In this document: positions 36,387 through 46,690 of the stretch, one piece after another
Position numbering within the stretch: position 1 is the first letter of the stretch
Layout: each line of letters begins with the position of its first letter
Source: Papio anubis
Lineage: Eukaryota > Chordata > Mammalia > Primates > Cercopithecidae
DNA length: 64,000 nucleotides
NCBI RefSeq assembly: GCF_008728515.1
Contig: NC_044984.1
Span: 125,359,349-125,423,348, forward strand
Direction of reading: 5' to 3'
The notes under the pieces: generated by a model
Told to the model about the DNA's origin: nothing
Database searches by the model: none
What the model saw: only the letters and a program-made list of their open reading frames with translations
Made by a program: the position numbers and the translations under genes

Positions 36387-36683
36387 GGCCGGGCACGGTG
36401 GTTCGTGCCTGTAATCCTAGCACTTTGGCAGGCTGAGGTGGGCGGATCACCTGAGGTGAGGAGTTTGAGACCAGCCTGGCCAATATGGTGAAACCCCATC
36501 TCTACTAAAAATAGGAAAAATTAGCCAGGCATGGTGGTGGGCGCCTGTAATCCTAGCTACTTGGGAGGCTGAGGCAGGAGAATCGCTTGAGCCCTGGAGG
36601 TGGAGGTTGCAGTGAGCAGAGATCGCGCCACTGCACTCCAGCCTGGGTGACAGAGTGAGACTCCGTCTCAAAAAAAAAAAAAT
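36387..36683 (+). mobile_element. Alu (S-like)
   Basis: Full-length Alu starting GGCCGGGCACGG with a 13-base A tail. Confidence 0.95.
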
Positions 36684-36819
36684 AAGTGTATGTGATCCAG
36701 AGCATTTAATGATTCCTGAAGTCTATCCGTGAATGCCGTTGGGATCCTTGGTGATCCAGGAGCTAAAAAGAATGTAGGCAGTTCGTGAGGGTATGGGAGT
36801 CCTTGGTAAGGTTTCCTTT

Positions 36820-37345
36820 TAACAGGAAAGCAGCCTCCAAGTCATTTCTTTTCTAACAAAAAGCAGCCTGAAAAATCGAGCTGCCAGTGTAGATAAGGAA
36901 GCCTGCATAGGTGAACGCTGGCAGCTGTGCCAATAGAAAAGGGAAACCTGGAAGCCAGGTATGTTCAACATGGAGGTTCCCTCTTCCCTTTTCTTTGTGG
37001 CCACGTGTGCGGGCATCATGGCTCCAGCCAGGTAAAGACTCTATTTGCATAATAAAAGGTTAGAGTGGGATAGCCAGCCTCTATAGGGCTATGTAAATGG
37101 CACATCTGGTCCAACCAATCCACTACGCCCTATGTAAATCAACACCGCCTCCTCAAGCTCATCTGTAAAACCAAGCACATCTCACCCCAAACCCGGAAAC
37201 CCGCCGGGTCCCCCTTCCTTTGCACGAGGAACAGCTCTTCTTTCTTTCGCCTATCAAACTTCCTGCTCTTAAACCTACTCCTTGTGTGCCTTTGATTTCC
37301 TTAGCAGGTGACAACAGACCCCGGGGATTTCCCCAGACGCTGCTT
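36820..37345 (+). mobile_element. ERV1-like solo LTR (probable)
   Basis: The order of elements is that of a gammaretrovirus-like LTR: 'gcataataaaagg' (TATA-like) at 37048, a C-rich segment, 'cgggtccccc', then 'ttctttctttcgcctatcaaact' near 37240 and '..ccttgtgtgcctttgatttcc'. There is no primer-binding site or gag-like frame downstream, so it would be a solo LTR. Family and exact ends not determined. Confidence 0.45.
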
Positions 37346-39079
37346 CATTGGGACTGACCTACACGAGTGTCTCGTTCTTGGTTCTCCGAGAGGAGAGCCC
37401 AGTGCAAACACTTACATGGGAGCAGTGCTTTAGAGTGTGAGTCCAGGGGGCCAAAGTGGGGGACGGGGGCAACAGACACAGAAGTGGGGAAGCGGCAATG
37501 CAGGGAAATGCTACTGTGTTGCAACCACGATGGCTGGAGGGAGAAAAGCGGGTGTTTGTCCACTGGATCCTGCACTGCATGGGCATGAGTCCCTTATGTT
37601 TCTGGGTGCTTACGCCTGAGGCTGCAGGGCTTCCCTGGGCCTCCCATCTGCTGAGTCCGAGAGCCCAGGGTGGAGCACGCTCTGGCTTCTGAGGGCATCA
37701 CCGTCAGGATCACAGCTGTGGAAGCCAGTGTGGAGCTGATCATCCTACTGGTAGGTGGATAAGAAGCAGGGCAGAGAAGATTTAAAGAGGTGAACGAGAG
37801 GCGCCCCGTACACAGGCCCTCTTGATGATGTTGTTGACTCTCCGCAGCCTCCGCCCCTGCCACTTTTCCTCCTTGTGCCTACTCTTCTTTGAACATATAA
37901 TTAATTGCGGTTTCTCAAATCTGTGTCATTGACCAGGACTCTTAATCACCAGGGACAGAAACCAAGCTCAAACTTGCTCGAGTCTAACATAAATTTCTCG
38001 GTGCCTGTCAGGGAATGCTGGCTTTAGGTCTTGTAGGATCCAAGGCCTCAGCTGACAGCATCGGGTTTTCTCTTGCCCCTCTCCAAGGCTAGGACGCTAG
38101 AGTCTCTCTGTTTGCTTGTTATCTTCAGCTCTGTGTAATTATTTTCTTTGTTGTGGGGAAAATGGGCATCACCAGCCTTGACCGAAGACCGTTCTGGATT
38201 AGCAGTGGGGGAGGGAGCCTTTTCTCTCCCACGGTCAGTCTATTGATCCCCGGGAAGACACTGATTGGTTTTGAGTGGGTCACGTGTACACCTTTGGGCC
38301 AATCACAGCGCCTGTGGTATGGAAGCGCTGCAGGCGTTCCCACTGGGTCACCAGTGCCCCGCCACACCTGCAGCTTCTGACAGCCCCGTCTGAGCTCACG
38401 GGTCAGCGGAGGAAACGCCCTTCAAAAGGAAAGCCGGTGGGAGCCGGAGGGGAGGCTGGGCCGGTAGAAACAACACGCGTCCACGGTCCATGGCACGCTG
38501 CGTTGGAGCTTTAGTCCATTCCATGGCCTCTTTCCAGAATGTCCCATCCCTTAACCCCTCAGAGAAAGAATCCCCGAACTCCTTGACGTGACTTCCTCCG
38601 TGAATTCACCCCAGGCTTCTAACACCGTTCATTTCCACGTACGTTGCGTGCTGCACACCCCTCCTAGCACCCTGCTTAAGCATTACTGCTCCGCCTTGCT
38701 CATCTCCACAGGAGCAAACGTGATGGACACACAGCTCTTGCTGCCTCTCACAGATATGCCGGCGTGTGGGAGGATCTGAGCTGGAGGGAGGCGCACCTTG
38801 GAGTGCTGTGAATCAGGCATCGGGAGCTCCTGTGCTCACAGCGTGTCCAGCTCTCCCTCAGCATTTCGGCCACGCCACAGAATTCTTTGTTCAGGCCCAA
38901 CCTGTCCTCCTGGGACGTCTGAGCTGCTCAGCACCAGGAAACACCCTCTGTCGTGCACAGGCCATCAGCTTTGCAAATGATCCAGTTACATTCCCATGGG
39001 CAGCTGGCGTCACACTTTTTGTCCCTGTACAATTTTGAGTGGAGCCTAATCACAGTGTAAAGTCTCTTTCTTTCTTTCT
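37346..39079. other. Intergenic DNA, no gene recognised
   Basis: About 1.7 kb. 37930-38080 ('cagggacagaaaccaagctcaaacttgctcg...') resembles an old mammalian repeat I cannot name. Frames up to 90 codons have no recognisable domain. Confidence 0.4.
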
Positions 39080-39381
39080 ATTTTTTTTTTTTTTTTTTTT
39101 GAGAAGGAGTCTCGCTCTGTCGCCCAGGCTGGAGTGCAGTGGCGCGATCTCGGCTCACTGCAAGTTCCCCCTTCCGGGTTCACACCATTCTCCTGCCTCA
39201 GCCTCCAGAGTCACTGCGACCACAGGCGCCCGCCACCACGTCTGGCTAATTTTTTGTATTTTTAGTAGAGACGAGGTTTCACCGTGTTAGCCAGGATGGT
39301 CTCGATCTTCTGACCTTGTGATCCAGCCGCCTTGGCCTCCCAAAGTGCTGGGATTACAGGCGTGAGCCACCACGCCCGGCC
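39080..39381 (-). mobile_element. AluY
   Basis: Full-length reverse Alu with a 21-base poly-T. Confidence 0.95.
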
Positions 39382-39570
39382 AGGTCTCATTTGTAATGTT
39401 TAATTAGCATCCTGCCAGTGAAGTCTGATATATTTTATCAAAGTGTAACAATGTTTTGCATTCCTTAAGTAAAGTACACATGCATGTGGCCAAAAACTAT
39501 GACTTGAATGTTGAATGTGAGGCGGCCTGCCGGGCACTCCCCACCCAAGCACAGAAAGAAAACAAAATTG

Positions 39571-39880
39571 GGCCGGGTGCTGTGGCTCACACCTGTAATC
39601 CCAGCACTTTGGGAGGCTGAGGCGGGTAGATCACGAGGTCAGGAGTTTGAGTCCAGCGTGGCCAACATGGTGAAACTCCTTCTCTACTAAAAATACAAGA
39701 AAATTAGCCGGGCGTGGTGGCTGGTGCCTGTAGTCCTAGCTATTCAGGAGGCTGAGGCAGGAGAATTGCTTGAACCTGGGAGGCAGAGGTTGCAGTGAGC
39801 CGAGATCGCGCCACTGCACTCCAGCCTGGGCGACAGAATGAGACTCCATCTCAAAATAAATAAAGAAATAAACAAATACA
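39571..39880 (+). mobile_element. Alu
   Basis: Full-length Alu starting GGCCGGGTGC with an (AAAT)n tail. Confidence 0.95.
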
Positions 39881-40159
39881 ATAAAATCCTGGGTTCCTTC
39901 AAGGGGAATTCCAGCCACCTAGCTAGCCCTGAGAAATATATGAACAACTTGAGAAGCAAGAAGGTAATAGCAGCGTGAAACAATAGTCGAGAGAGTTGGA
40001 GTCAGGAATTCATTGCTTCCCTATAGAAACTAAAGATAACATCGTAACAAACGTCCCAGAGTTGTTTGTCAGAACCTGGACCCCCACCAAATGGATCTGT
40101 TGACTTACAGACCTCAGATATGGGGGAGTGGGAGCTGAACTCCACCACCATTCTATGTT

Positions 40160-40455
40160 CTTTTTTTTTTTTTTTTTTTGAGACAGAGTCTGGCTCTGTT
40201 GCCCAGGCTGGAGTGCAGTGGCTCAATCTCAGCTCACTGCAACCTCCATCCACCTCCTGGGTTCAACCGATTCTCCTGCCTCAGCCTCCCGAGTAGCCTC
40301 CCAAGTACAGGCATGTACCACCACACCCAGCTAATTTTTGTATTTTTAGCAGAGAGGGGGTTTTGCCATATTGGCCAGGTTGGTCTTGAACCCCTGACCT
40401 CAAGTGATCCACCTGCCTCAGCCTCCCAAAGTGTTGGGATCCACCCCTCCGGGCC
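40160..40455 (-). mobile_element. Alu
   Basis: Reverse Alu that lacks the last left-arm bases. 'ccaccattctatgttc' before and 'ccaccactgttctttgttc' after look like a degraded target duplication. Confidence 0.93.
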
Positions 40456-40865
40456 CACCACTGTTCTTTGTTCTAACTTTCTTCCTGAGGGGCCTGGAGG
40501 AGGTCATGCCCACAGGCCAGAGCTAACATTCTTTTTTGCTGATGTCGAATTTTTGGACAAAGGCTTGCCTTCTTAACCAATCACAAATCAGTGAATCTAT
40601 ACGACCTGTGGGCCCCCACTTCAAGCTGTCCTGGCTTTTTAGGTCAAACCAATGTGTGGCCTCCAGGTATTATTCATGTGGGACTTAGCCTGTAACTGCT
40701 GCCTCTCCACCTTGAAACTCCCCCCACCATCAGCTATCCAGGAGTTCAGGTCTGAAGTGTGAGCGGCCAGGTTCTCCTCGCCTGGCACCCTCCTCTAAGT
40801 GCCTCACTCCCTCTCGCTGCAATCCCCACGTGCATGTTTGGCGGTGCTGCGGGAAGGCAGAGCCA
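40456..40865. other. Intergenic DNA, nothing recognised
   Basis: No gene or clear repeat seen. Confidence 0.4.
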
Positions 40866-41175
40866 CGCTGGGTTCAGTGATAAAGGCTGAGTACCCACCA
40901 AGTACCAAGCCCTGTCCTCAGGGCTGGGGCGCAGAGTGAACAAGCAGAAAGAAGTTATCTGCCCTCATGGGGCCTATGCCTCAGTGGGGAGAGACTGACA
41001 GTAAGTGAAATAAACGTCTAAGATATGAAGTACATTAGATCGTGGTTAGTGGGATTGAAAAAATACAGCAGGGGCGAGCTTTAGGGATAGGGAGACCTGC
41101 TGTCAAGGTGATGTTTGGAACCAAACACCCCGATGTTTGGGTGATGGGATGAGACGCACAGAGGCATGAGAGGTG
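40866..41175 (-). mobile_element. L2 fragment
   Basis: 'accaagccctgtcctcagggctggggcgcagagtgaacaagcag...ctgccctcatggggcctatg' (40903-40978) is antisense L2 3' sequence. Confidence 0.6.
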
Positions 41176-42050
41176 CTTGGTTCCAGGCCCATGGACCACT
41201 CAAGGCCCTGTCTCAAATCTCCAGGCTTTAAGACACGCTGCTTTGCATGGAGGTGGGTTCTCCTTCTGGGCCTCTGAACAAGGTATGAGACAGGACGCAG
41301 GCAAATAGCATGAGGCAGGAGGCACTCACTCGACTGTAGTCCAGGATGGACAGCCAGAGTGAGTCTGAGGATGAATGCAGACGCCTGCAGGGCAAGCTCT
41401 GCTGAATTGTTTTCTATCTAGTTTTTATTACAGCCATTGAATTGGGGTGTCTCCCGTTATCTGATGACAATTTTATGATTAAAAGAAACCATGCTGGCTT
41501 TGTTTGTTCATGGAGATGGGAAAGGTCCACATATTCAGCAATCTGTTGAATTCTTCCAGGTTAAAACTGGGGCTGAGAAAAATCTGCAACTGCCTGTCCC
41601 TCCCTTCACCTCTTCCAGCTAGAGGCAGTGGGGGACTGGAGAGCTGATGAAATGGCAGAGATAAAGGTTGTAAATTAGTTTTCCCTGAAGCCAACCAGCC
41701 TGAGCAACAGGATAAAGGTCGTTATTACAGACAGCCCTGGGCCTTTGGAGTTCACAGTTTCTCTAGTGCTAGGAGATGGAACTCTCTGGAAACCTCCAGC
41801 TCCACAGAGAGGCTCAGGCTATCAGAGGATCTGAGTGGTTATAGGCTGCAGGCACAAGTTAAAAATAATCACCTAACGTTTTGACAGCACTTTCTTTTTT
41901 TCTATCCCACAGAGATTGGAAGTCATTTTCTTATCCTCTTTAGGAAGTATGTTGGATTCAGGGTTCTTAATTCCCATTTAAAGTCAGGACAATTGAGATA
42001 ACTGTATCAGCTAACGTTTACTGGGTGTTATGTTATACTTGCTAATAATA
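41176..42050. other. Intergenic DNA upstream of ADGRD1, nothing recognised
   Basis: Single-copy sequence without a gene. It could hold distal control elements, but I see none I can name. Confidence 0.4.
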
Positions 42051-42051
42051 A

Positions 42052-42280
42052 TCATAGCTAACATTTACTGAGTGATAATTTTTCTTAATAAAAAATAGCA
42101 GCATTTATTGAGTGCCACATATTTTCCAAGTACTGCCTGAAGAGCCTTGGATCTGTCCTCTAATTTATTGTTACAGCCCCGAGGAGGAGGAACTGTTAAC
42201 CCTCATTTTGCGGATGAGGAATTTGAAAACAGAGACATTAAGTAGTTTGCCTAGAAACACAGTTGGTGAATGCGGGAGAA
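42052..42280 (-). mobile_element. MIR fragment upstream of ADGRD1
   Basis: 'tagctaacatttactgagtg' and 'cattttgcggatgaggaatttgaaaacagagacattaagtagtttgcc' (42206-42253) are antisense MIR landmarks. Confidence 0.7.
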
Positions 42281-42864
42281 ACTATGAAGGGTAAGTATTA
42301 CTTAAATCACATAGCAAATATAGCTGTGATTGCAATTATAGGGTGTGTGTCTCTGTGTGTACACGTGTATTTGGAATAGATCGGATAAACTTTGGTCTTG
42401 GGTAAACTGAGGCATGTCTGGCGAAGGGGCTCTTTTCTATCACACTGAGAACATCCTCCTGGTGCTGGGGTGGGGGGATATGTGGTATGGTATAATTGGG
42501 CAGCGTACCTTGTAATTAATTTTGTAGCTTTCACTGACGTCTGAAAGGATTAAAGAGAAAAATGTGGTAAACACTTTATATGGAGGGCACAGTGGGTGTG
42601 CTGGTTTTTCTTTTCCATCCCTCTATCAACTTCATTCTTTCTCGGAGGCAAACAAGACTCAGATCTAAACAGAGTTTATGGTTTGTTTTGCATTTTGTAT
42701 TTATTAATATTTATGCTGACTTCGAGGGTGCCGACCAGAAGGCATCAGTAACACACACACAGCCCATGTCTGTCTGGTTTGATTCTGAGCCTGAGATCCT
42801 GAAAATATTTCAGTTGTTGTTAAGAGGCTGGAGTTAGGACCCAGGAAGGACACAGCAGTGGGGA
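42281..42864. other. Proximal upstream region of ADGRD1
   Basis: About 580 bases without a recognised repeat, directly upstream of the TATA box. Control elements are expected here, but apart from the TATA/MEF2-like site I see none I can name. Confidence 0.35.
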
Positions 42865-42872
42865 TATAAATA
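42865..42872 (+). promoter_or_regulatory. ADGRD1: TATA box, candidate ADGRD1 core promoter
   Basis: TATAAATA followed by G is a near-perfect TATA box. It lies 615 bases upstream of the ADGRD1 start codon, which suits a single 5' leader without an extra upstream exon. Transcription would start about 25-30 bases downstream, near 42895. The surroundings have few CpGs and no CpG island, so this looks like a focused, tissue-restricted promoter. The same bases on either strand match 9 of 10 positions of a MEF2 site (YTAWWWWTAR). Function is inferred from position and motif only. Confidence 0.6.
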
Positions 42873-42894
42873 GAGAAGGAGAACAGAACAAGGT

Positions 42895-43479
42895 TTGAGG
42901 AGAGAGACTTACATCACTCACTCCCTCTCCACCCAGAGAGCGGGACGGAGGTGTGAACTTGAGCCAGACCAGAAGGAGCTCCAGAGCGGCCGCAGGACGA
43001 GTCCGAGGAGCAGGCGGGCGCTCCCGGGAAAAACCACGCACAAAACCTTCTTCAGAGAAAAGGGAAGCACCGAACCTGACCGAGACAAACGGAGGCTTTT
43101 GAAATAAAAAGAAAACACCGCAGGACAAACAGCCTCCTGTCCCCGGGCGCAGGTCGCGGTCACAGTGGTGACCTGGGATTGCTTTCCCAGGACTGTGAGT
43201 CGGATTTGGGTTTCTCCTCCCTGCATTCCACAGCTGCTCTGGTCATCGCAACGTGTTTATTGATCACTGAAGAATCTCAAGTTTTGAGACAAGGAAGAAA
43301 CACCCATTAGGTCTCCAAAACAGCTGCGTTTCACAAACTTTAAGGAGGCAGAACTTTTTTTTTTCCCCCTGGAACCTGTGAAAATGTCCCTTTTCCAAGG
43401 AAGTGAAGGTTAAGAGGTCCCGTTCTCACAAACCCTCAGGAATTTCACTTGGCTCCGAGCTTTGACCTCCCGGAAAGCC
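42895..43479 (+). other. ADGRD1: ADGRD1 5' untranslated leader (inferred)
   Basis: About 585 bases lie between the inferred start site and the ADGRD1 start codon. There is no Alu or other recognisable repeat in it, unlike the flanking DNA, which fits an exonic leader. It has a moderately GC-rich stretch at 42950-43050 including a NotI-type GCGGCCGC. It contains a single upstream ATG, at 43384. The 5' boundary is not proven. Confidence 0.5.
43384..43413 (+). CDS. Upstream ORF in ADGRD1 leader (9 codons)
   Basis: This is the only ATG I find in the inferred leader. It opens a nine-codon frame (MSLFQGSEG) that stops at TAA, 66 bases before the ADGRD1 start codon. The context (gaaaATGt) has an A at -3 but no G at +4, so initiation would be moderate. 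The spacing would allow re-initiation at the main start. It could dampen receptor translation; there is no direct evidence that it is translated. Confidence 0.35.
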   Translation: MSLFQGSEG

Positions 43480-43545
43480 ATGGCAAAGCTGCTGCGGCTG
43501 TGCTGCTGGTACTCCCGCCTGCTGCTATTTTGTTACAACTTTCAG
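43480..43545 (+). CDS. ADGRD1: ADGRD1 coding exon 1: signal peptide
   Basis: Twenty-two codons run from ATG to the donor CAG|GTAATG. The start has a good Kozak context (aaagccATGg) and is the first ATG in the receptor frame. The peptide begins MAKLLRLCC, with a basic n-region, then a hydrophobic core rich in Leu, Cys and Phe, and ends NFQ. This is the signal peptide that sends the receptor into the secretory pathway, with cleavage expected a few residues into exon 2. Compared with the human protein as I remember it, residues 2 (Glu to Ala), 13 (Trp to Arg) and 18 (Tyr to Cys) differ. The Arg sits inside the hydrophobic core, which is unusual. The exon ends in phase 0. Confidence 0.92.
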
Positions 43546-43637
43546 GTAATGTCCCCAAGTGGCCAGGATGGAGACGGGCTCGGTTTCTCCGGAGGCTTTC
43601 CCCGAGCGTCTCTCACACTGTGGTCTTTTGTGTGCAG
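43546..43637 (+). other. ADGRD1: ADGRD1 intron 1, only 92 bases
   Basis: This very short intron begins GTAATG and ends in a pyrimidine-rich tract with TGTGCAG. It has no stop codon in the exon 1 frame. Its length is not a multiple of three, so retaining it would shift exon 2 out of frame; the reading then runs on to a stop in intron 2 near 43725. Confidence 0.85.
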
Positions 43638-43674
43638 GTGCGTGGCGTCTACTCCAGATCGCAGGACCATCCAG
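43638..43674 (+). CDS. ADGRD1: ADGRD1 coding exon 2: mature N-terminus
   Basis: A 37-base microexon encodes VRGVYSRSQDHP plus the first base of a Gly codon. The acceptor is TTGTGTGCAG|G and the donor CCAG|GTAAGA, close to the ideal U1 match. The peptide is identical to my memory of human ADGRD1 and spans the likely signal-peptidase site, so mature residues begin here. It ends in phase 1. The next coding exon is about 12 kb away. Confidence 0.9.
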
Positions 43675-43969
43675 GTAAGACTGTTTCCTTCTCATGCTGA
43701 GCACCGCCCTCCCCTCCCTGCCTAGTGTGGTATCCGGGGCAGCCCCACTTTGGTGTCTCTGGGGCTTCAGCCCAGACTGGCCCTTGCTGGGCTCCTGGTC
43801 CTCAAACTCGCTGCCCCACCCTGCAGCTGGCTCTGACCTGGGCAGCTCCATCCTCCCTCTAGGCGGCGATTGGGCGGGAGAAGCGGTTCTGGGCCCCTTG
43901 AGCTGGGTCATATGAAACGTTGTGATTCAGGAAATAGGATCTCCTCCACTTGAATGCCTTATCTGTCTC

Positions 43970-44058
43970 TTCCTTCCTTCCTTCCTTCCTTCCTTCCTTC
44001 CTTCCTTCCTTCCTTCCTTCCTTCCTTCCTTTCTCTCTCTCTTTTTCTTTCTTCCTTC
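43970..44058. repeat. (TTCC)n microsatellite near ADGRD1 exon 2
   Basis: About 60 bases of pure TTCC repeat (43971-44031), then TCTC and TTCTT variants, about 300 bases after the exon 2 donor. It adjoins the poly-T of an Alu. Confidence 0.96.
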
Positions 44059-44060
44059 CT

Positions 44061-44337
44061 TTTTTTTTTCTAGATGGAGTCTTGCTCTGCTGCCCCAGCT
44101 GGAGTGGTCCAAACCTCCGCCTCCCAGGTTCAAGCAATTCTCCTGCCTGAGCCTCCCGAGTAGCTTGGATCACAGGTGTGCACCACCATGCCCAGCTAAT
44201 TTTTTTTTTTTTGTATTTTTAGTAGAGACAGGGTTTCACCATGTTGGCCAGGCTGGTCTCGAACCCCTGATTTCAGGTGATCCGCCTGTTTTGGCCTCCC
44301 AGAGTGCTGGGATTACAGACGTGAGCCACCACGCCCA
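44061..44337 (-). mobile_element. Alu with internal deletion
   Basis: Reverse Alu in which 'gctggagtggtccaaacctcc' shows loss of about 30 bases of the right arm. Confidence 0.92.
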
Positions 44338-44845
44338 TCACATGTCTTCAGGGCAGTTTCACTGGGGGGCACTTGGAGCTCTGGCCCATAGCAGGGTCTT
44401 GGGACCTCCAGCCTCAGAGTGCTGACCAGCTTAGCCTGGAGCAGCCCATGAGTGGGACTCAAGACAGAGGGCCACCCTTGCTCTGGCCCCAGAGCCACAT
44501 TCCTTTGGCCATTGTGACACCAGCCAGGAAGCATCAGGATGGGGCTTCTCCCGGGAGGACAGGGAGGCACACGCCCTTTGCTGTTAAGAGTGTGGGCGCA
44601 CGTTCCGGTCAGCCAGGGGCAGGGATGGGAAGACGAGGCTTTCTGGGAGTGGCGGGCAGTCACGGGGCGGTTGCTTCCTGCTGGAAGTTGCAGGAGATGG
44701 GGAGAAGACCCTCTAGTGCCTGAACCCCTGCTGGGAAGCCTGTTGTGAGCACAGCCGCCGCCCCAGCCCCACCAGAGCTTGGCTGGGCACCTCCCTGAGC
44801 ACTATTGTATGGCCCTGCCTGTCTCTGATGGGAAACCAGCCTTTT

Positions 44846-45163
44846 TAAAAAAGATTATTTTTATTTTTATTTTTTTAGACAAAGTCTCACTCGGTCACCC
44901 AGGCTGGCGTTGAGTGGTGAGATCTCAGTCTCAGCTCACTGCTACCTCTGCCTCCCGGGTTCAAGCAATTCTTGTGCCTCAGCCTCCCAACCAGCTGGGA
45001 TTACAGGCCCGTGCCACCATGCCCAGCTAATTTTTGTATTTTTAGTAGACACAAGGTTTTGCCATGTTGGCCAGGCTGGTCTTGAACTTCCAACCTCGGG
45101 TGATCCCACCACCTCGGCCTCCCAAAGTGTTGGGATGACAGATGTGAGCCACTGCACCTGGCT
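44846..45163 (-). mobile_element. Alu (J-like) with target duplication
   Basis: Reverse Alu flanked by 'gaaaccagccttt' and 'ggaaccagccttg'. Confidence 0.93.
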
Positions 45164-45864
45164 GGGAACCAGCCTTGAACGATCAGACAGAAATGGGTTC
45201 AGGCCAGCCCTGTGGGCAGATCCCAGGCAATGTCCAGGCCTCCAGGGAGAGCCCCTTTCCTGGGTGGAACACCAGGAGACTGCTGGGGTCTAGGGCCAGG
45301 GGCTGAGCCTGCTGGGGTCTAGGGCCACGGGCTGTGCCCTCAGCCTCTGTCTCCTCTCCGGCTGCCCGGCAGCCCCAAGCCAGGATGTTCAGGCATCGTC
45401 ACCTCGCCACCACCTCCATCCACCAACGCGGGGGTGGGGACGCTGCCACTTCTCTTTCGTCCACATGCGTAAGGAGCTCCTTTTAAAAAGGTGTGGAAGC
45501 TGTGCGTTTCCACTCGTTCCCCTCTCCTCAGCCAACTCACTGAATGAAAGAAACAAGGGCTCCTGTGGCTCGGGAATGAACAAACACACGCAGCGCTGCG
45601 TTAAAGAGAGGATGTGTCTGCCTTGGACACCTTGCTTCTCATGAATGCAGGCCTCCTGGCTTGGGCTGGGCTCTCCCAGTACGGGAGAGGACTGAGAGAA
45701 GGGGACAGGTGGCCCCTCGACCTGCAGGGCGGTCAGGCAGAGCTGTGCACCCGGGTCCTGCAGCAGGCAGGTGGTCCCTGAGGCCCCAGCATGGCTCTTG
45801 CTGCTGCTCAGTGTTGAGGAAAGCTGTGCGGATACTCCCCAGACTTCTGCTTATGATACAGAGC

Positions 45865-46690
45865 CCACACACATCCTCACACATGCACATGTGTCCACAT
45901 GCCCCCATGCCACATGTCTACATGTGTCAACATATGCCCACATACACCAACACAAATCACACACATCCACACATGTTGACACATATGCATACACACGCAC
46001 ATACCCAGATGTCTACATGTGTCAACATATGGCCACATGTCCACACACATCACTCACATCCACACACATCAGACATGTTGACACACATGCATACACATAC
46101 AAAAGCATCCACACATCTACATGCATCATGTGTCCACTTGCATCCACACATGAGCATCCACACACTTCACATGTGTAGACACACATGCACAATATACACA
46201 TCCATGCACACACCCACACCCACATGTGCCAATGCTTGTTGACATGCATCAACACACATGTATTTACACACGTTCACACATGTCCACACATATCCACATG
46301 TCTACACACATGACCACACACATTCACAGACCACACACATCCACATGCATCTACACACATCCATACATTTCTACACACATGCATACATACACATGTGCAC
46401 GCATTTACACAAGTCCACGTGTCTACACACATCTGCACATGCTCGCACATGTCCACACACATGCACATACATACACACATACCCACACACGTACACCCCA
46501 CACACATGTCCACACACACTCATACGTATGCACGTGTCCACACACGTCTTCACATACTCACACATGTGCACACACATGCACACGCATGCACCCTCACACA
46601 TTCACACACATCCACACACGTGCACACACATTTACACAGCTCACACATCCACACATGCACGCCTATGTATACACATGTACACACACATGC
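45865..46690. repeat. Large CA/CATG-rich degenerate tandem array
   Basis: About 825 bases built from variants of 'cacacatccacacatg', with a loose 10-18 base rhythm ('cacatgtccacacacatg' and similar). Nearly every position alternates purine and pyrimidine. All three + frames and several - frames stay open over long stretches and give Thr/His or Cys/Met/Val-rich low-complexity peptides, which are not genes. Confidence 0.95.

Noticed and set aside
1..42864. Exons of genes I expect upstream of ADGRD1 in primates (RAN, STX2)
   Set aside because: I recognise no Ran GTPase or syntaxin peptide in any frame; the region appears intergenic.
43462..43479. Extending ADGRD1 upstream through in-frame TTG ACC TCC CGG AAA GCC
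   Set aside because: There is no ATG in that extension; the ATG at 43480 has a strong Kozak context and gives a proper signal peptide.
45865..46690. Repeat-spacer look that might suggest a CRISPR-like array
   Set aside because: There is no constant repeat separated by unique spacers, the units drift continuously, and the host is a primate.
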